A stretch of DNA of 34,135 bases from Akkermansia sp. GTDB lineage: Bacteria; Verrucomicrobiota; Verrucomicrobiia; Verrucomicrobiales; Akkermansiaceae. The notes under the pieces were generated by a model, which saw only the letters and a program-made list of their open reading frames with translations, was not told the DNA's origin and searched no databases. The position numbers and the translations under genes were made by a program. Shown here piece after piece: positions 8,169 to 16,359 of this stretch. The stretch lies in contig JAFOZZ010000003.1 of the NCBI GenBank assembly GCA_017390945.1, positions 1 through 34,135 on the forward strand. Direction: 5' to 3'. Numbering within the stretch: the stretch's first letter is position 1; each line of letters starts with the position of its first letter.

Positions 8169-9461
8169 TTACACGTTCTTAATGATTTCCATCATCGGCA
8201 TGAACATAGCCAGCACGATGCCACCTACCACAACGGCGAGGAACACAATCATGAGCGGCTCCAGCATGGCGGTAAGGGCGGTGACGCTGTTGTCCACCTC
8301 TTCATCGTACACCTCGGCCACCTTCATGAGCATGTCGGGCAGCTGGCCGGTTTCCTCACCTACGTCCACCATGGAAATCATCATGGGCGGGAAGATGTTG
8401 TTGGCGGCGCTCATGGGCGTTACGATGGATTCACCCTCACGCACGGAGTCGTGAATCTTGTTCACGGCGTCGGCTACCACGCTGTTACCGGCGGTGTCGC
8501 GGGTAATCATGAGTGCCTGCAGAATCGGAACACCGGAGGATACAAGCGTGCCGAAAGTACGGGAGAAGCGAGCTACGGCATTCACGCGGGTGAGGTGGCC
8601 GAGCTTAGGAATCTTGAGCGTGAAGGTGTCCATGGCGCGTGCACCCTTGGGCGTGCGCTTCCATACACTCAGGCCTGCAACAGCGGCGATAATCAGACCG
8701 ATAACCAGCACGGCATTGGGCACGAAGGGTATGAGGTCACACGCCATACAGTTGTCGGAGAACCCGAACACGAACTGGGAGAGCGCGGGCAGCTCCATGT
8801 TCTGGCCTTCAAACATTTCCTTGAACTTGGGCACGATAACCAGCATGAGGAAGATAAGAATACCCACGGCAATCACCATAATGATTAGCGGGTAGACCAT
8901 GGCGGACGTTACCTTGCCACGCAGCTTGTTGGCTTTTTCCTGGTATTCAGCCAGACGGTTGAGCACGACTTCGAGCACACCGCCAATCTCACCAGCCTTC
9001 ACCATGTTGACGAAGAGGCGGTTGAACATCTTGGGATAAGCGGAGAGAGCCTCGGAGAAGGTAGAGCCGCCCTGTACAGCCTCACCCAGTGCACCGATGG
9101 TGGCGCGCAGGTTGGGATTGGGCTCCTGCTTGTTGAGCACGTTGAGGCTCTGGAGCAGGGGGAGGCCGGCATCGATAAGGGTGGCCAGCTGGCGGGTGAA
9201 CACCATGAGCTCCTTCTGGCTCACGCTGCCACCGGCTTTGCCGCTCTTCTTGACGGCCTCGCCCTTCTTGCCCTTGGCGCCTTTCTTCTTGGCATCCTTG
9301 GCAGCAGTGGGCTTGGCGCCTTTAGCGGCTTCCTCGCATTCGCGCAGCAGAAGACCCTGTGAGCGAATCATCTCGGCGGCAGCAATCTTGCTGTCGGCTG
9401 TGATGATGCCAGTCTTCTCAACGCCGTTCTGATCCAGCGCGGTATATTTGAAATTAGGCAT
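8169..9461 (-). CDS. gspF: Type II secretion / type IV pilus inner membrane platform protein GspF
   Basis: A 430-residue inner membrane protein that anchors the assembly ATPase and organises pseudopilin addition. It begins with the family pattern FKYTALDQNGVEKTGII, has a Lys/Ala/Gly-rich linker at about 50-75 (KKGAKGKKGEAVKKSG), and then two copies of the T2SSF domain (from KELMVFTRQLATLIDAGLPLL, and from FSRTFGTLVSSGVPILQAL), each followed by hydrophobic helices. It lies between gspE and gspG on the minus strand, ending 6 nt before the gspG start. The Lys-rich linker is longer than usual. The gene sits 78 nt after the upstream gspE stop without a Shine-Dalgarno sequence. Confidence 0.93.
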   Translation of the reverse strand: MPNFKYTALDQNGVEKTGIITADSKIAAAEMIRSQGLLLRECEEAAKGAKPTAAKDAKKKGAKGKKGEAVKKSGKAGGSVSQKELMVFTRQLATLIDAGLPLLQSLNVLNKQEPNPNLRATIGALGEAVQGGSTFSEALSAYPKMFNRLFVNMVKAGEIGGVLEVVLNRLAEYQEKANKLRGKVTSAMVYPLIIMVIAVGILIFLMLVIVPKFKEMFEGQNMELPALSQFVFGFSDNCMACDLIPFVPNAVLVIGLIIAAVAGLSVWKRTPKGARAMDTFTLKIPKLGHLTRVNAVARFSRTFGTLVSSGVPILQALMITRDTAGNSVVADAVNKIHDSVREGESIVTPMSAANNIFPPMMISMVDVGEETGQLPDMLMKVAEVYDEEVDNSVTALTAMLEPLMIVFLAVVVGGIVLAMFMPMMEIIKNV

Positions 9462-9539
9462 AATATATGGTGTAAGTTAGAGGAAAATGGATTGATTACG
9501 TATAAAAGATAGCAGAAGTGGTGTGTTCCGTCAAGCTAA

Positions 9540-11207
9540 TTAAGTGTACTTAAGCACTTCTTCGATGGTGGTGTTGCCTTCAAAGATATTCTGGATGCCG
9601 TCTTCGCGCAGGGTGGTCATGCCCAGCTCGATAGCTTTCTGGCGCAGAACAATGGAAGGTACGTTCTCGGTAATGAGCTCGCGGATGGGGTCGCTGGCAT
9701 TCAGCAGCTCGTGGATGCCCTTACGCCCCTTGTAACCGGTGTTGGCGCACTTGTCGCAGCGTGCACCGGTGTAGAACTGCTGCTGGCCCAGAAGCGCCGG
9801 GTTGATACCCAGCTGATTAAGCAGGGAGTTCGACGGCTTGTAGGGGGTCTTGCAGTAGGGGCAGATGGTACGCACCAGTCGCTGTGCCAGCACACCCAGA
9901 ATGGTGGCGGAGAGCAGGAAGGGCTGTACACCCATGTCCACAAAACGCGTGACTGCACCGGCGGCATCGTTCGTGTGAAGCGTGGAGAGCACCAAGTGAC
10001 CCGTCAGAGCAGCCTGAATGGCAATCTGGGCGGTGTCCTGGTCTCGAATTTCGCCCACCAGAATGCGGTCGGGGTCCTGACGCAGGAAGGCGCGCAGCAC
10101 GCGGGGGAAGGTGACGCCGATAGCCTCGTTGATGGGTACCTGCACGATGCCGTCGATGTCGTATTCCACCGGGTCCTCTGCCGTGAGAATCTTGGTGTCG
10201 ATGGTGTTAATTTCTCGCAGAGCGGCGTAAAGGGTGGTGGTCTTACCGGAACCGGTGGGACCTGTCACCACGAAGATACCGTTGGGTTTGTTAACGGTGT
10301 CGATGATGTACTCGTGCAGCTTGGGGGAGAGGTTCAGGTTATCGAGGTTGAGGCTGACGCTGTTGCGGTCGAGCACACGCATTACCACGGATTCACCGTA
10401 CTGGGTGGGCAGGGAGTTCACACGCATGTCCACGCCGCCTTTGCCCATCTTCATCACGATACGACCATCCTGCGGTACGCGGCGCTCTGCGATGTTCATG
10501 CCGGCCATTACCTTTACGCGGGAGATAATCGGGTTGGCCAGGTAGGCAGGGGGAGGAGCCATTTCGTACAAGGCACCGTCCACGCGGTAACGAATCTTGA
10601 ATTCCTTCTCGAAGGGCTCCAGGTGAATATCGGAGGCTTTCTCCTTAACAGCCTGCTCGATAACGAGGTTGACGAACTTGATGATGGGAGCGGCGTTTGC
10701 CTCATCCGTACCATCGCTGCTGCCTACGCTCATGCCGTCCAGCTCGCCGAGCAGGTCGCCCATGGCGGCATCAGCACCGCCGTAGAACTCGCTCACGCGG
10801 GCGCGTACTTCGTAGTCGGCTGCCACGTACAGGTAGACGTCCTGGTTGGTGGCAATGCGCAGGTCGTCAATGGTCTGCGGGTTGAGCGGGTCTTCCAGAC
10901 AGACGTACAGGCCCTCGCCATCGCGGTATTCGATGGGCAGGGCTCCCAGCATACGTGCCTGGGGGGCGGGAATCATGGCCAGCAGGTCCTCGGAGGGAAT
11001 AAAGCCCTCCAGTGAGATGTACTGGGCGCCCACTTCCGTGGCAATCACGCTCCAGAAGTCCTCCGGGCCGCCAATCACGCCGAAGTCGATGAGGGTTTCC
11101 CAGAGCTCCTTGCCGCTGTTGGACATTTCCTCCTTGACGTCGCGCGCCAGGGATTTGTCCATCATGCCGTTGTTGATGAAAACTTCAAGTGCTACATTCG
11201 TATCCAT
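9540..11207 (-). CDS. gspE: Type II secretion / type IV pilus assembly ATPase GspE (second of two)
   Basis: A 555-residue hexameric ATPase that powers pseudopilus or pilus assembly from the cytoplasm. It has an N-terminal T2SSE_N region (about 1-140), an ASDIHLEP motif (191-198), Walker A GPTGSGKT (316-323), Asp box and Walker B around DPDRILVGEIRDQDTA, the His box LSTLHTNDA, and a tetracysteine zinc site (CPYCK and CDKCANTG), typical of GspE/PilB. A neighbouring paralog (11251-12876) has the same architecture. No arginine- or ASDIH-motif loss is seen, so it looks active. Confidence 0.93.
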   Translation of the reverse strand: MDTNVALEVFINNGMMDKSLARDVKEEMSNSGKELWETLIDFGVIGGPEDFWSVIATEVGAQYISLEGFIPSEDLLAMIPAPQARMLGALPIEYRDGEGLYVCLEDPLNPQTIDDLRIATNQDVYLYVAADYEVRARVSEFYGGADAAMGDLLGELDGMSVGSSDGTDEANAAPIIKFVNLVIEQAVKEKASDIHLEPFEKEFKIRYRVDGALYEMAPPPAYLANPIISRVKVMAGMNIAERRVPQDGRIVMKMGKGGVDMRVNSLPTQYGESVVMRVLDRNSVSLNLDNLNLSPKLHEYIIDTVNKPNGIFVVTGPTGSGKTTTLYAALREINTIDTKILTAEDPVEYDIDGIVQVPINEAIGVTFPRVLRAFLRQDPDRILVGEIRDQDTAQIAIQAALTGHLVLSTLHTNDAAGAVTRFVDMGVQPFLLSATILGVLAQRLVRTICPYCKTPYKPSNSLLNQLGINPALLGQQQFYTGARCDKCANTGYKGRKGIHELLNASDPIRELITENVPSIVLRQKAIELGMTTLREDGIQNIFEGNTTIEEVLKYT

Positions 11208-11250
11208 ATAAAAATCAGTCAGGTAAACGGTTAATGGTGCAGGGCGTGTA

Positions 11251-12876
11251 TTAGCTGGCGTCGCCGGTGGTTACGCGGATGACTTCTTCTGCCGTGGTGC
11301 GCCCGGCCAGAACCTTACGAATGCCGTCTTCGCGCAGGGTGCGCATGCCCAGCTCGCGAGCGCGCTTACGCAGCTGTGCCGATGTCAGGTTGGAGTTGAT
11401 GAGGCCGCGCACATCGTCCGTTACCTGGAAGATTTCGAAGATGCCCATACGGCCGCGCATACCCTTGCCCTTGCACTTGTCGCAACCGCAGGGATTGGCG
11501 ACCATGACGGGGCGGTTGATGTCGATGCCCAGGGTGCGGGCTTCCTTCTCGGTGAGGGAGCCTTCCATCTTGCAGTTGGCGCACAGGCTGCGGCAGAGTC
11601 GCTGAGCCATCACGGCACGCACGGCGGAGGCGATGAGGAAGCGGTCCACGCCCATGTCAGCAAGACGAGCTACGGAGGACGGGGCGTCGTTCGTGTGAAG
11701 GGTGGAAAGGACGAGGTGACCAGTCATGGCGGCCTGGATGGCGATACCGGCGGTCTCCCCGTCTCGAATTTCACCAATCATGATGATGTTCGGAGCCTGA
11801 CGGAGCATGGCTCGCAGAGCTGCGGCGAAGGTCATGCCGATTTCCGTGCGAATCATTACCTGGTTGATACCGGCCATTTCGTATTCCACCGGGTCTTCAG
11901 CGGTGATAATCTTCTTGTCCGGGCGGTTCAGGTGGTTCAGGCAGGCGTAAAGGGTGGTGGTCTTACCGGAACCGGTGGGGCCTGTTACCAGAATCACACC
12001 ATCGGGCAGGGTGACAAGGCGGTCGAAGGTGGCCTCGTCATCGGAAAGGAAGCCGAGCTGCGGCAGACCGAGTGCCAGAGCGGACTTGTCCAGAATACGC
12101 ATCACCACGGATTCGCCGTGGTTGGTGGGCACGGTGCTCACACGAAGGTCGATGTGGTTGCCGTCGCGCAGGTCGAGCTCGATACGTCCGTCCTGAGGAA
12201 CGCGCTTTTCGGCAATGCTCATGGTGGTGCTCATGACCTTCAGACGGGCAACGATGGGGCCGAGCAGCTTCTTGGGGTGATTGGCTACCTCGACCAGGCG
12301 ACCGTCCACGCGGAAGCGGATGCGGACGCGGTCCTCCATGGGCTCAATGTGAATATCGGACGTGCGCATTTCGTGCGCATCGTTGAACATGTTGTCCACC
12401 AGCTCAATGATGGGAGCTTCTGTGTCACCCTTGGCGTAGGTCTTCTTCTCCGGGTAATACTTCGCAATGGCTTTTTGCAGCCCCGCCTCAGAAGCAACAA
12501 AGAACGTGACCTCGCGACCCAAGAACTGCGGCAGGCTGTCGAGAGTCTCCATCGCAAAGGGGTCGGAGATAGCCACCTGGAGCGAGTAGCCGTCATCGCC
12601 AATGGGCAGGAAGCCCACGCGACGAGCCAGCTCGCCCTTCACGCTGGCAATAATCTCAGGGTCAATCTCGAAGGTGGTCAGATCCACATACTCCATTGCT
12701 GAGTTGTAGGCCGCTACCTGGGCGACGTATTCAGCAGTAAAGTATCCATTTTGGATGAGGTGGTCGATGGCGCTGTCCAGCGGCGAAAGCTCCGCACGCA
12801 CGGCATCGAGCGTGCCGGCATCTATGGCTCCTGCCTCTACCAGGAGATCCAGAAGATAATTTTCGTTTGAGTACAC
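11251..12876 (-). CDS. Type II secretion / type IV pilus assembly ATPase GspE/PilB (first of two)
   Basis: A 541-residue paralog of the next gene, with an N-terminal T2SSE_N domain (about 1-140), RTSDIHIEP (171-179), Walker A GPTGSGKT (299-306), Walker B region APNIIMIGEIRDGETA, LSTLHTNDA, and a zinc site made of CANCK and GCDKCKGKG. The start is GTG at 12876 (no in-frame ATG nearby gives a better N-terminus). It is the first gene after a strong sigma70-like promoter and leads the gspE-gspE-gspF-gspG operon. Two tandem ATPases with one GspF suggest that one serves assembly with a different partner or pseudopilus, or that the machine uses both; this cannot be decided from sequence. Confidence 0.92.
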   Translation of the reverse strand: MYSNENYLLDLLVEAGAIDAGTLDAVRAELSPLDSAIDHLIQNGYFTAEYVAQVAAYNSAMEYVDLTTFEIDPEIIASVKGELARRVGFLPIGDDGYSLQVAISDPFAMETLDSLPQFLGREVTFFVASEAGLQKAIAKYYPEKKTYAKGDTEAPIIELVDNMFNDAHEMRTSDIHIEPMEDRVRIRFRVDGRLVEVANHPKKLLGPIVARLKVMSTTMSIAEKRVPQDGRIELDLRDGNHIDLRVSTVPTNHGESVVMRILDKSALALGLPQLGFLSDDEATFDRLVTLPDGVILVTGPTGSGKTTTLYACLNHLNRPDKKIITAEDPVEYEMAGINQVMIRTEIGMTFAAALRAMLRQAPNIIMIGEIRDGETAGIAIQAAMTGHLVLSTLHTNDAPSSVARLADMGVDRFLIASAVRAVMAQRLCRSLCANCKMEGSLTEKEARTLGIDINRPVMVANPCGCDKCKGKGMRGRMGIFEIFQVTDDVRGLINSNLTSAQLRKRARELGMRTLREDGIRKVLAGRTTAEEVIRVTTGDAS

Positions 12877-12939
12877 GGGAAAGAGTTTGGTGAAGTATTA
12901 CGCGTAACAGGCGCGGGTATAGACCTGCACCTGTCCTCT

Positions 12940-12968
12940 ACTCTACACCATATTCCCCTCGGCGTCAA
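12940..12968 (-). promoter_or_regulatory. Promoter of the type II secretion operon
   Basis: On the minus strand, TTGACG (12963-12968), 17-nt spacer, TAGAGT (12940-12945). The start would be near 12933, leaving a leader of about 57 nt before the GTG at 12876. The leader contains no Shine-Dalgarno sequence. Confidence 0.72.
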
Positions 12969-12969
12969 T

Positions 12970-13000
12970 CATACTTTTTGAAAAAGTGAATTTTCGTATG
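12970..13000. promoter_or_regulatory. Imperfect palindrome just upstream of the secretion promoter
   Basis: CATAC (12970-12974) and GTATG (12996-13000) flank an A/T-rich core that contains the exact 15-nt palindrome ACTTTTTGAAAAAGT (12973-12987). It begins 2 nt beyond the -35 box, an expected place for an activator or repressor site. Confidence 0.4.
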
Positions 13001-13016
13001 CATTCATCCCCCGTTC

Positions 13017-14039
13017 TCAGAGGGTATCGAGGTCGATAATCTGGACGCCCGCCCCTGGTGTCATGATGCTGACGCTGCGGATGCTGCCTCTGGGGGTGCA
13101 GTAAGCGGCGAATTCGGCTTTGCCGCGGAGGCGGAATTGGTAGATATGTTGCTCGGCGCTTTTGTGGATGCTGGCAGGGCTGCCCAGGTGTTCGGTGAGC
13201 TCACTGATACTCATGCCTCGGTGCAGGGTGGCGGCTGCGGCCTCCGGGGTGAGGAGCGCGGCATCTTTTTTGGCATAGGCGTCGAGGTAGCCCTGCGGGG
13301 TGAAGGTTCTCAAGGTCGCAGCGGCGGTTTTTTGCAATTCGCGTGCCTGCGATGTAGTGAGGCGCAGTTGGGCGCTTTTGACACGCAGCGGAAGCTTGGT
13401 GGCGGGAGTGTCGGTCAGGGCGTTGTAAATGACGCAGGCAGCCAGGTAACTACCGGCGGGGGTAGGGTGAGACATGTCTCTAGTGTGCAGCGGCTTGTCA
13501 GGGTGTTTCTTGTACCAGCGGCGCCAGGCTTCGCCCACGGGCGCCACGCTGGCCTGATGCTGAACGGCGGCACGGCAATAGGTGTGGCTGGTGTCGTCCT
13601 GCATGGCGCTTTGCAGGCAGGTCTTGCCGTTCATGGTATCGGCATGTGCCCAGGTGAGAAATAACATGACGCGCGTCTGGTGTGCAGCTGCAAGCTGGCT
13701 CCACCGCTGAACAGCGCCGAGTGTGTCGTTCGGATTGTAGGCGGGTGTCTGGCTTTGGTCTTGCAGGATGACCCAGTCGTAGTTTCCCTCGGCGAGCTTG
13801 CGAGCTGCCTGTGCGTGCTGGGGCGAGTTGAGCAGGCTGCGCAGGCTGGCAGCGCCAACCGTGTAGCTGTCGACTTCCATGGGGTACTTCTTTTCGTCCG
13901 CCATGGCTTGCACAATGCCGGGCAGGTCGTTGCAGTAGGTGTAACTGTTGCCGATGAAAAGCACGCGCAGCGGCTCTGCGGCATGCAGCTGGCAGAGGAG
14001 GGCGAGGAAGGATAGGATGAAGGTGTATAGCGAGCGCAT
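13017..14039 (-). CDS. Secreted SGNH/GDSL-type hydrolase
   Basis: A 340-residue protein with an N-terminal signal peptide (about 1-20, cleaved near LHAAEP). The first strand carries the nucleophile motif LFIGNSYTY (S32), a Gly block II candidate (TVGAAS), and the C-terminal catalytic pair D188-x-x-H191 in RDMSHPTPAGS. The usual block III Asn is not obvious (ILQDQSQTP instead). Members are esterases or carbohydrate deacetylases. The last about 100 residues after the hydrolase fold (from about 240) form an extra domain of unknown role. It is the last gene after marR-pgeF-cyclo-ligase, 10 bp from the cyclo-ligase stop, so probably co-transcribed although functionally unrelated. The substrate is unknown; glycan O-acetyl groups are one possibility. 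Confidence 0.8.
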   Translation of the reverse strand: MRSLYTFILSFLALLCQLHAAEPLRVLFIGNSYTYCNDLPGIVQAMADEKKYPMEVDSYTVGAASLRSLLNSPQHAQAARKLAEGNYDWVILQDQSQTPAYNPNDTLGAVQRWSQLAAAHQTRVMLFLTWAHADTMNGKTCLQSAMQDDTSHTYCRAAVQHQASVAPVGEAWRRWYKKHPDKPLHTRDMSHPTPAGSYLAACVIYNALTDTPATKLPLRVKSAQLRLTTSQARELQKTAAATLRTFTPQGYLDAYAKKDAALLTPEAAAATLHRGMSISELTEHLGSPASIHKSAEQHIYQFRLRGKAEFAAYCTPRGSIRSVSIMTPGAGVQIIDLDTL

Positions 14040-14049
14040 GGGGGGCGAA

Positions 14050-14598
14050 TCAGGCGATGATGACGTGGGGGATGCTCAGGTCGTGAGCTTCTGTGGGCAG
14101 GTCTCTACATATCTGCTCCGGAAAGGCGGCTGCAACGATGCGAGCCTGGGGGCATCGGGGCAGGTAGCGGTCGTAAAAGCCACCGCCATAGCCCAGGCGC
14201 TGACCATCCGCAGTAAAGCCTACACCCGGCACGATAACCAGGTGCATCTCTTGTGCGGGGATGATGGGGAGCTCGGGCAGTGGTGCCAGTATGCCGAGTG
14301 CTCCGGGGGTGAGCTGCGTGGCTGGACGCGTGACGTGGTGAAAGGCCATGTAGCCATGTTTACCGCAGCGCGGGAATCCGTAACGATGCTGCGGGTATTC
14401 GTGCAGCAGCGGCATCAGGTCGACCTCGTGTGGCAGCGGGGCGTACAGGGCTACATTCAGCGGCTTCGGCGTGTCCAAGTAAGCGGCGAGCTGTTGACGC
14501 AGGGTTGCTGAACGCAGATTGCGCAGCTCCGCCGGCATGGCTCGGAGCTGCGCAAGAAGTGAATGCCGCAGGTCGCGTTTGCTGTCTGCTGTATTCAT
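14050..14598 (-). CDS. 5-formyltetrahydrofolate cyclo-ligase
   Basis: A 182-residue cytoplasmic enzyme that converts 5-formyl-THF to 5,10-methenyl-THF with ATP, returning folate to the one-carbon pool. It has the family's basic N-terminus (SKRDLRHSLLAQLRAM), the substrate region LYAPLPHEVD (51-60) and the ATP-binding signature PGVGFTADGQRLGYGGGFYDRYL (124-146). The ATG directly follows the pgeF stop (TAAATG), which indicates translational coupling. Confidence 0.92.
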   Translation of the reverse strand: MNTADSKRDLRHSLLAQLRAMPAELRNLRSATLRQQLAAYLDTPKPLNVALYAPLPHEVDLMPLLHEYPQHRYGFPRCGKHGYMAFHHVTRPATQLTPGALGILAPLPELPIIPAQEMHLVIVPGVGFTADGQRLGYGGGFYDRYLPRCPQARIVAAAFPEQICRDLPTEAHDLSIPHVIIA

Positions 14599-15270
14599 TT
14601 ATTCGGGTTTGCGACCAAAGAGGGCAAGCATACGACCCGTCTTGCCCTTTTCGACGCGGTAAGAGTAGAATGTATCGAGGTCAGCGGCAGTGTCCAGCTC
14701 GCTGTCGATGATGTTTTCGGGTGCCAGACCGGCTTCGGCCAGCTGCTTCTTAATCTCGGTGGGAATGTCCACCTCGTAGTGCGGCGGGCGAATGCAGGGG
14801 GAGATAACAGCAATGCAGTTCTCGGGCTGTACACCGAGGGTCTTACGCATGGAGCGCAGCAGCTCGCCTACAATATTCTGCTGGGTGCCCAGCTTGCCGG
14901 AGTGTACCAGACCACGGCAACCAGTCTCAGTATCGTACACCCACACAGCGGCGCAGTCTGCCACATAGATGCCCAGGCAGCAGTCGGCCTTGCCGCCGCA
15001 GAACAGGCCATCCACGCCCTCCACGGGGAAGGAGCAGCCGATGTCGCCTACGAGAGCTACCTTGTTACCGTGTACCTGCTGAGCGCGGCGCAGCATCTTG
15101 GGGGCAATGCCGCCTTCACGAAGCACCTCCTCGTGGGTGGGAGTAAGGGCTGCAATGACGACGGCGCGGTCGGTGGTGAGCTCCACGCCCGGTACACGTG
15201 TGATGAAACGGGCGAAGTTCTCGGGGTACTCGTTGAGGCGATTCAGGTATGAGGGACTGTAGCTGCTCAT
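14599..15270 (-). CDS. pgeF: PgeF/YfiH family protein (polyphenol oxidase / purine nucleoside phosphorylase fold)
   Basis: A 223-residue member of the DUF152/LACC1 family. The zinc-binding triad is visible: H67 in QQVHGNKV, C106 in YVADCAAV and H123 in GLVHSGKLG. Family members act as purine nucleoside phosphorylases/adenosine deaminases, and PgeF of E. coli removes wrong peptidoglycan precursors. The third motif, normally HAGWRG, reads HSGKLG here, so the family is retained but divergent in the active-site loop. It lies 35 nt after a MarR regulator and directly abuts the cyclo-ligase gene. Confidence 0.85.
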   Translation of the reverse strand: MSSYSPSYLNRLNEYPENFARFITRVPGVELTTDRAVVIAALTPTHEEVLREGGIAPKMLRRAQQVHGNKVALVGDIGCSFPVEGVDGLFCGGKADCCLGIYVADCAAVWVYDTETGCRGLVHSGKLGTQQNIVGELLRSMRKTLGVQPENCIAVISPCIRPPHYEVDIPTEIKKQLAEAGLAPENIIDSELDTAADLDTFYSYRVEKGKTGRMLALFGRKPE

Positions 15271-15305
15271 GGTGGATGGGGAGTGCTGTCTGAATGGAAA
15301 AACGA

Positions 15306-15767
15306 TTAGTGAGTGGCGTGCTTGCTGCGGCGGGAGAGTACGCTGCGGGCGCGGCCTGTGCGCTCGGCATGGTCTTCCTCAGCCATCAGGTTGGCGAGGT
15401 CGCGGGCGATGTTGCCACGCATACGCTCGATGAGCTCCAGCCCCTGCTCGGTGATGCGCACCATAATCTTGCGGCGGTCTGCAGCTGCCGTGAAGCGCTT
15501 GAGGTGCCCCAGCTCCTGCAGCTTGTCTACCATGCCGGTGGCGGCTGCGGTGGAGTGACCCATCATGCGGGCAATGCTGCTCATGGACAGGCTTTCCTCC
15601 TCGGCGAGGTAGGTAAGCAGGAAGAACTGCGGGTAGGAAATCTTGTCCTGAGTGAGCTCCGGGGAGAGCTTCAGAATGCAGTTGCGCTGGGAGAACAGCA
15701 CAAAGTCGGCCAGCTGCTGAGCTTCGTCAGCGCTGATGTTGCGTTTGGTGGAAAGAGTGTGTTTCAT
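15306..15767 (-). CDS. MarR family transcriptional regulator
   Basis: A 153-residue winged-helix DNA-binding protein. The recognition helix region is SMSSIARMMGHSTAAATGMVDKLQELGHLKR, and the wing contains the MarR signature FTAAADRRKIMVRITEQGLELIE. The N-terminal helix forms the dimer interface, and the C-terminus ends in a basic tail (SVLSRRSKHATH). It heads a likely operon with pgeF, the cyclo-ligase and the SGNH hydrolase and may regulate itself. The ligand is unknown. Confidence 0.9.
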   Translation of the reverse strand: MKHTLSTKRNISADEAQQLADFVLFSQRNCILKLSPELTQDKISYPQFFLLTYLAEEESLSMSSIARMMGHSTAAATGMVDKLQELGHLKRFTAAADRRKIMVRITEQGLELIERMRGNIARDLANLMAEEDHAERTGRARSVLSRRSKHATH

Positions 15768-15796
15768 GAAGTGTAATAGGTGCTTCGGTTAACTCG

Positions 15797-15824
15797 ATAT
15801 TACGGTTTTGCTGACATTTTGCAA
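15797..15824 (-). promoter_or_regulatory. marR operon promoter
   Basis: On the minus strand, TTGCAA (15819-15824), 16-nt spacer, TAATAT (15797-15802). The start would be near 15790, giving a leader of about 23 nt. A GTTAAC palindrome lies in the leader. Confidence 0.6.
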
Positions 15825-15948
15825 GCACAAAATTTCGAGCCGGTCGCCGCCTCAGCAGCCTGTTTTTTGCTCTTTCCGGTAATGTGGCACGCTTTTGGGG
15901 AGATGTATACTATATCTTGTGGTTGGTGCCGCGAAAACTTTTTTTTAT

Positions 15949-16350
15949 TTATTTTGTAGTAGGTGCGATGCAGAGCACCTTTCGGAGCTCATCCGACATC
16001 AAACCGTCCTTTTGCAGGCGCTCAATGTGGCTCTGAATGGCGCTCCAGAGGTTCTGAAAATCCTTGACCTGACGAGCGATGGTAATATCCTCCTGCAATG
16101 AAGAATCGGGCAAGGTGAGCTGTTTTGCTTTTATCTGTTGAGCCTCATCGCCTAATTTTTTGAGCTCCGGTATGGCGGCTGCTACGCTTTCCGCATCACG
16201 GCAGGAGTTGAGCAGAAGCTCCGTTTCGGCCAGTAGGTTAATGACTTCCTGGGCGATGGTGAAATGAGTGGTGGACTCATCAGCAGCTGCTACGCTGCAG
16301 ATGGTGAGGGGTAGGGCGGCTGCGGCGAGGCGGTGCATATGGGGGTACAT
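15949..16350 (-). CDS. Small secreted protein of unknown function
   Basis: A 133-residue protein. A hydrophobic signal peptide (about 5-23, MHRLAAAALPL.. SVAAADE) suggests export; the ATG at codon 5 may be the true start. The mature part is helical and acidic/amphipathic (INLLAETELLLNS, AIPELKKLGDEAQQIKAK), with two cysteines. It starts 9 nt after the stop of the upstream zinc-ribbon membrane protein and is the last gene of the valS cluster. I do not recognise a family. Confidence 0.65.
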   Translation of the reverse strand: MYPHMHRLAAAALPLTICSVAAADESTTHFTIAQEVINLLAETELLLNSCRDAESVAAAIPELKKLGDEAQQIKAKQLTLPDSSLQEDITIARQVKDFQNLWSAIQSHIERLQKDGLMSDELRKVLCIAPTTK

Positions 16351-16359
16351 GGTGTGGTG

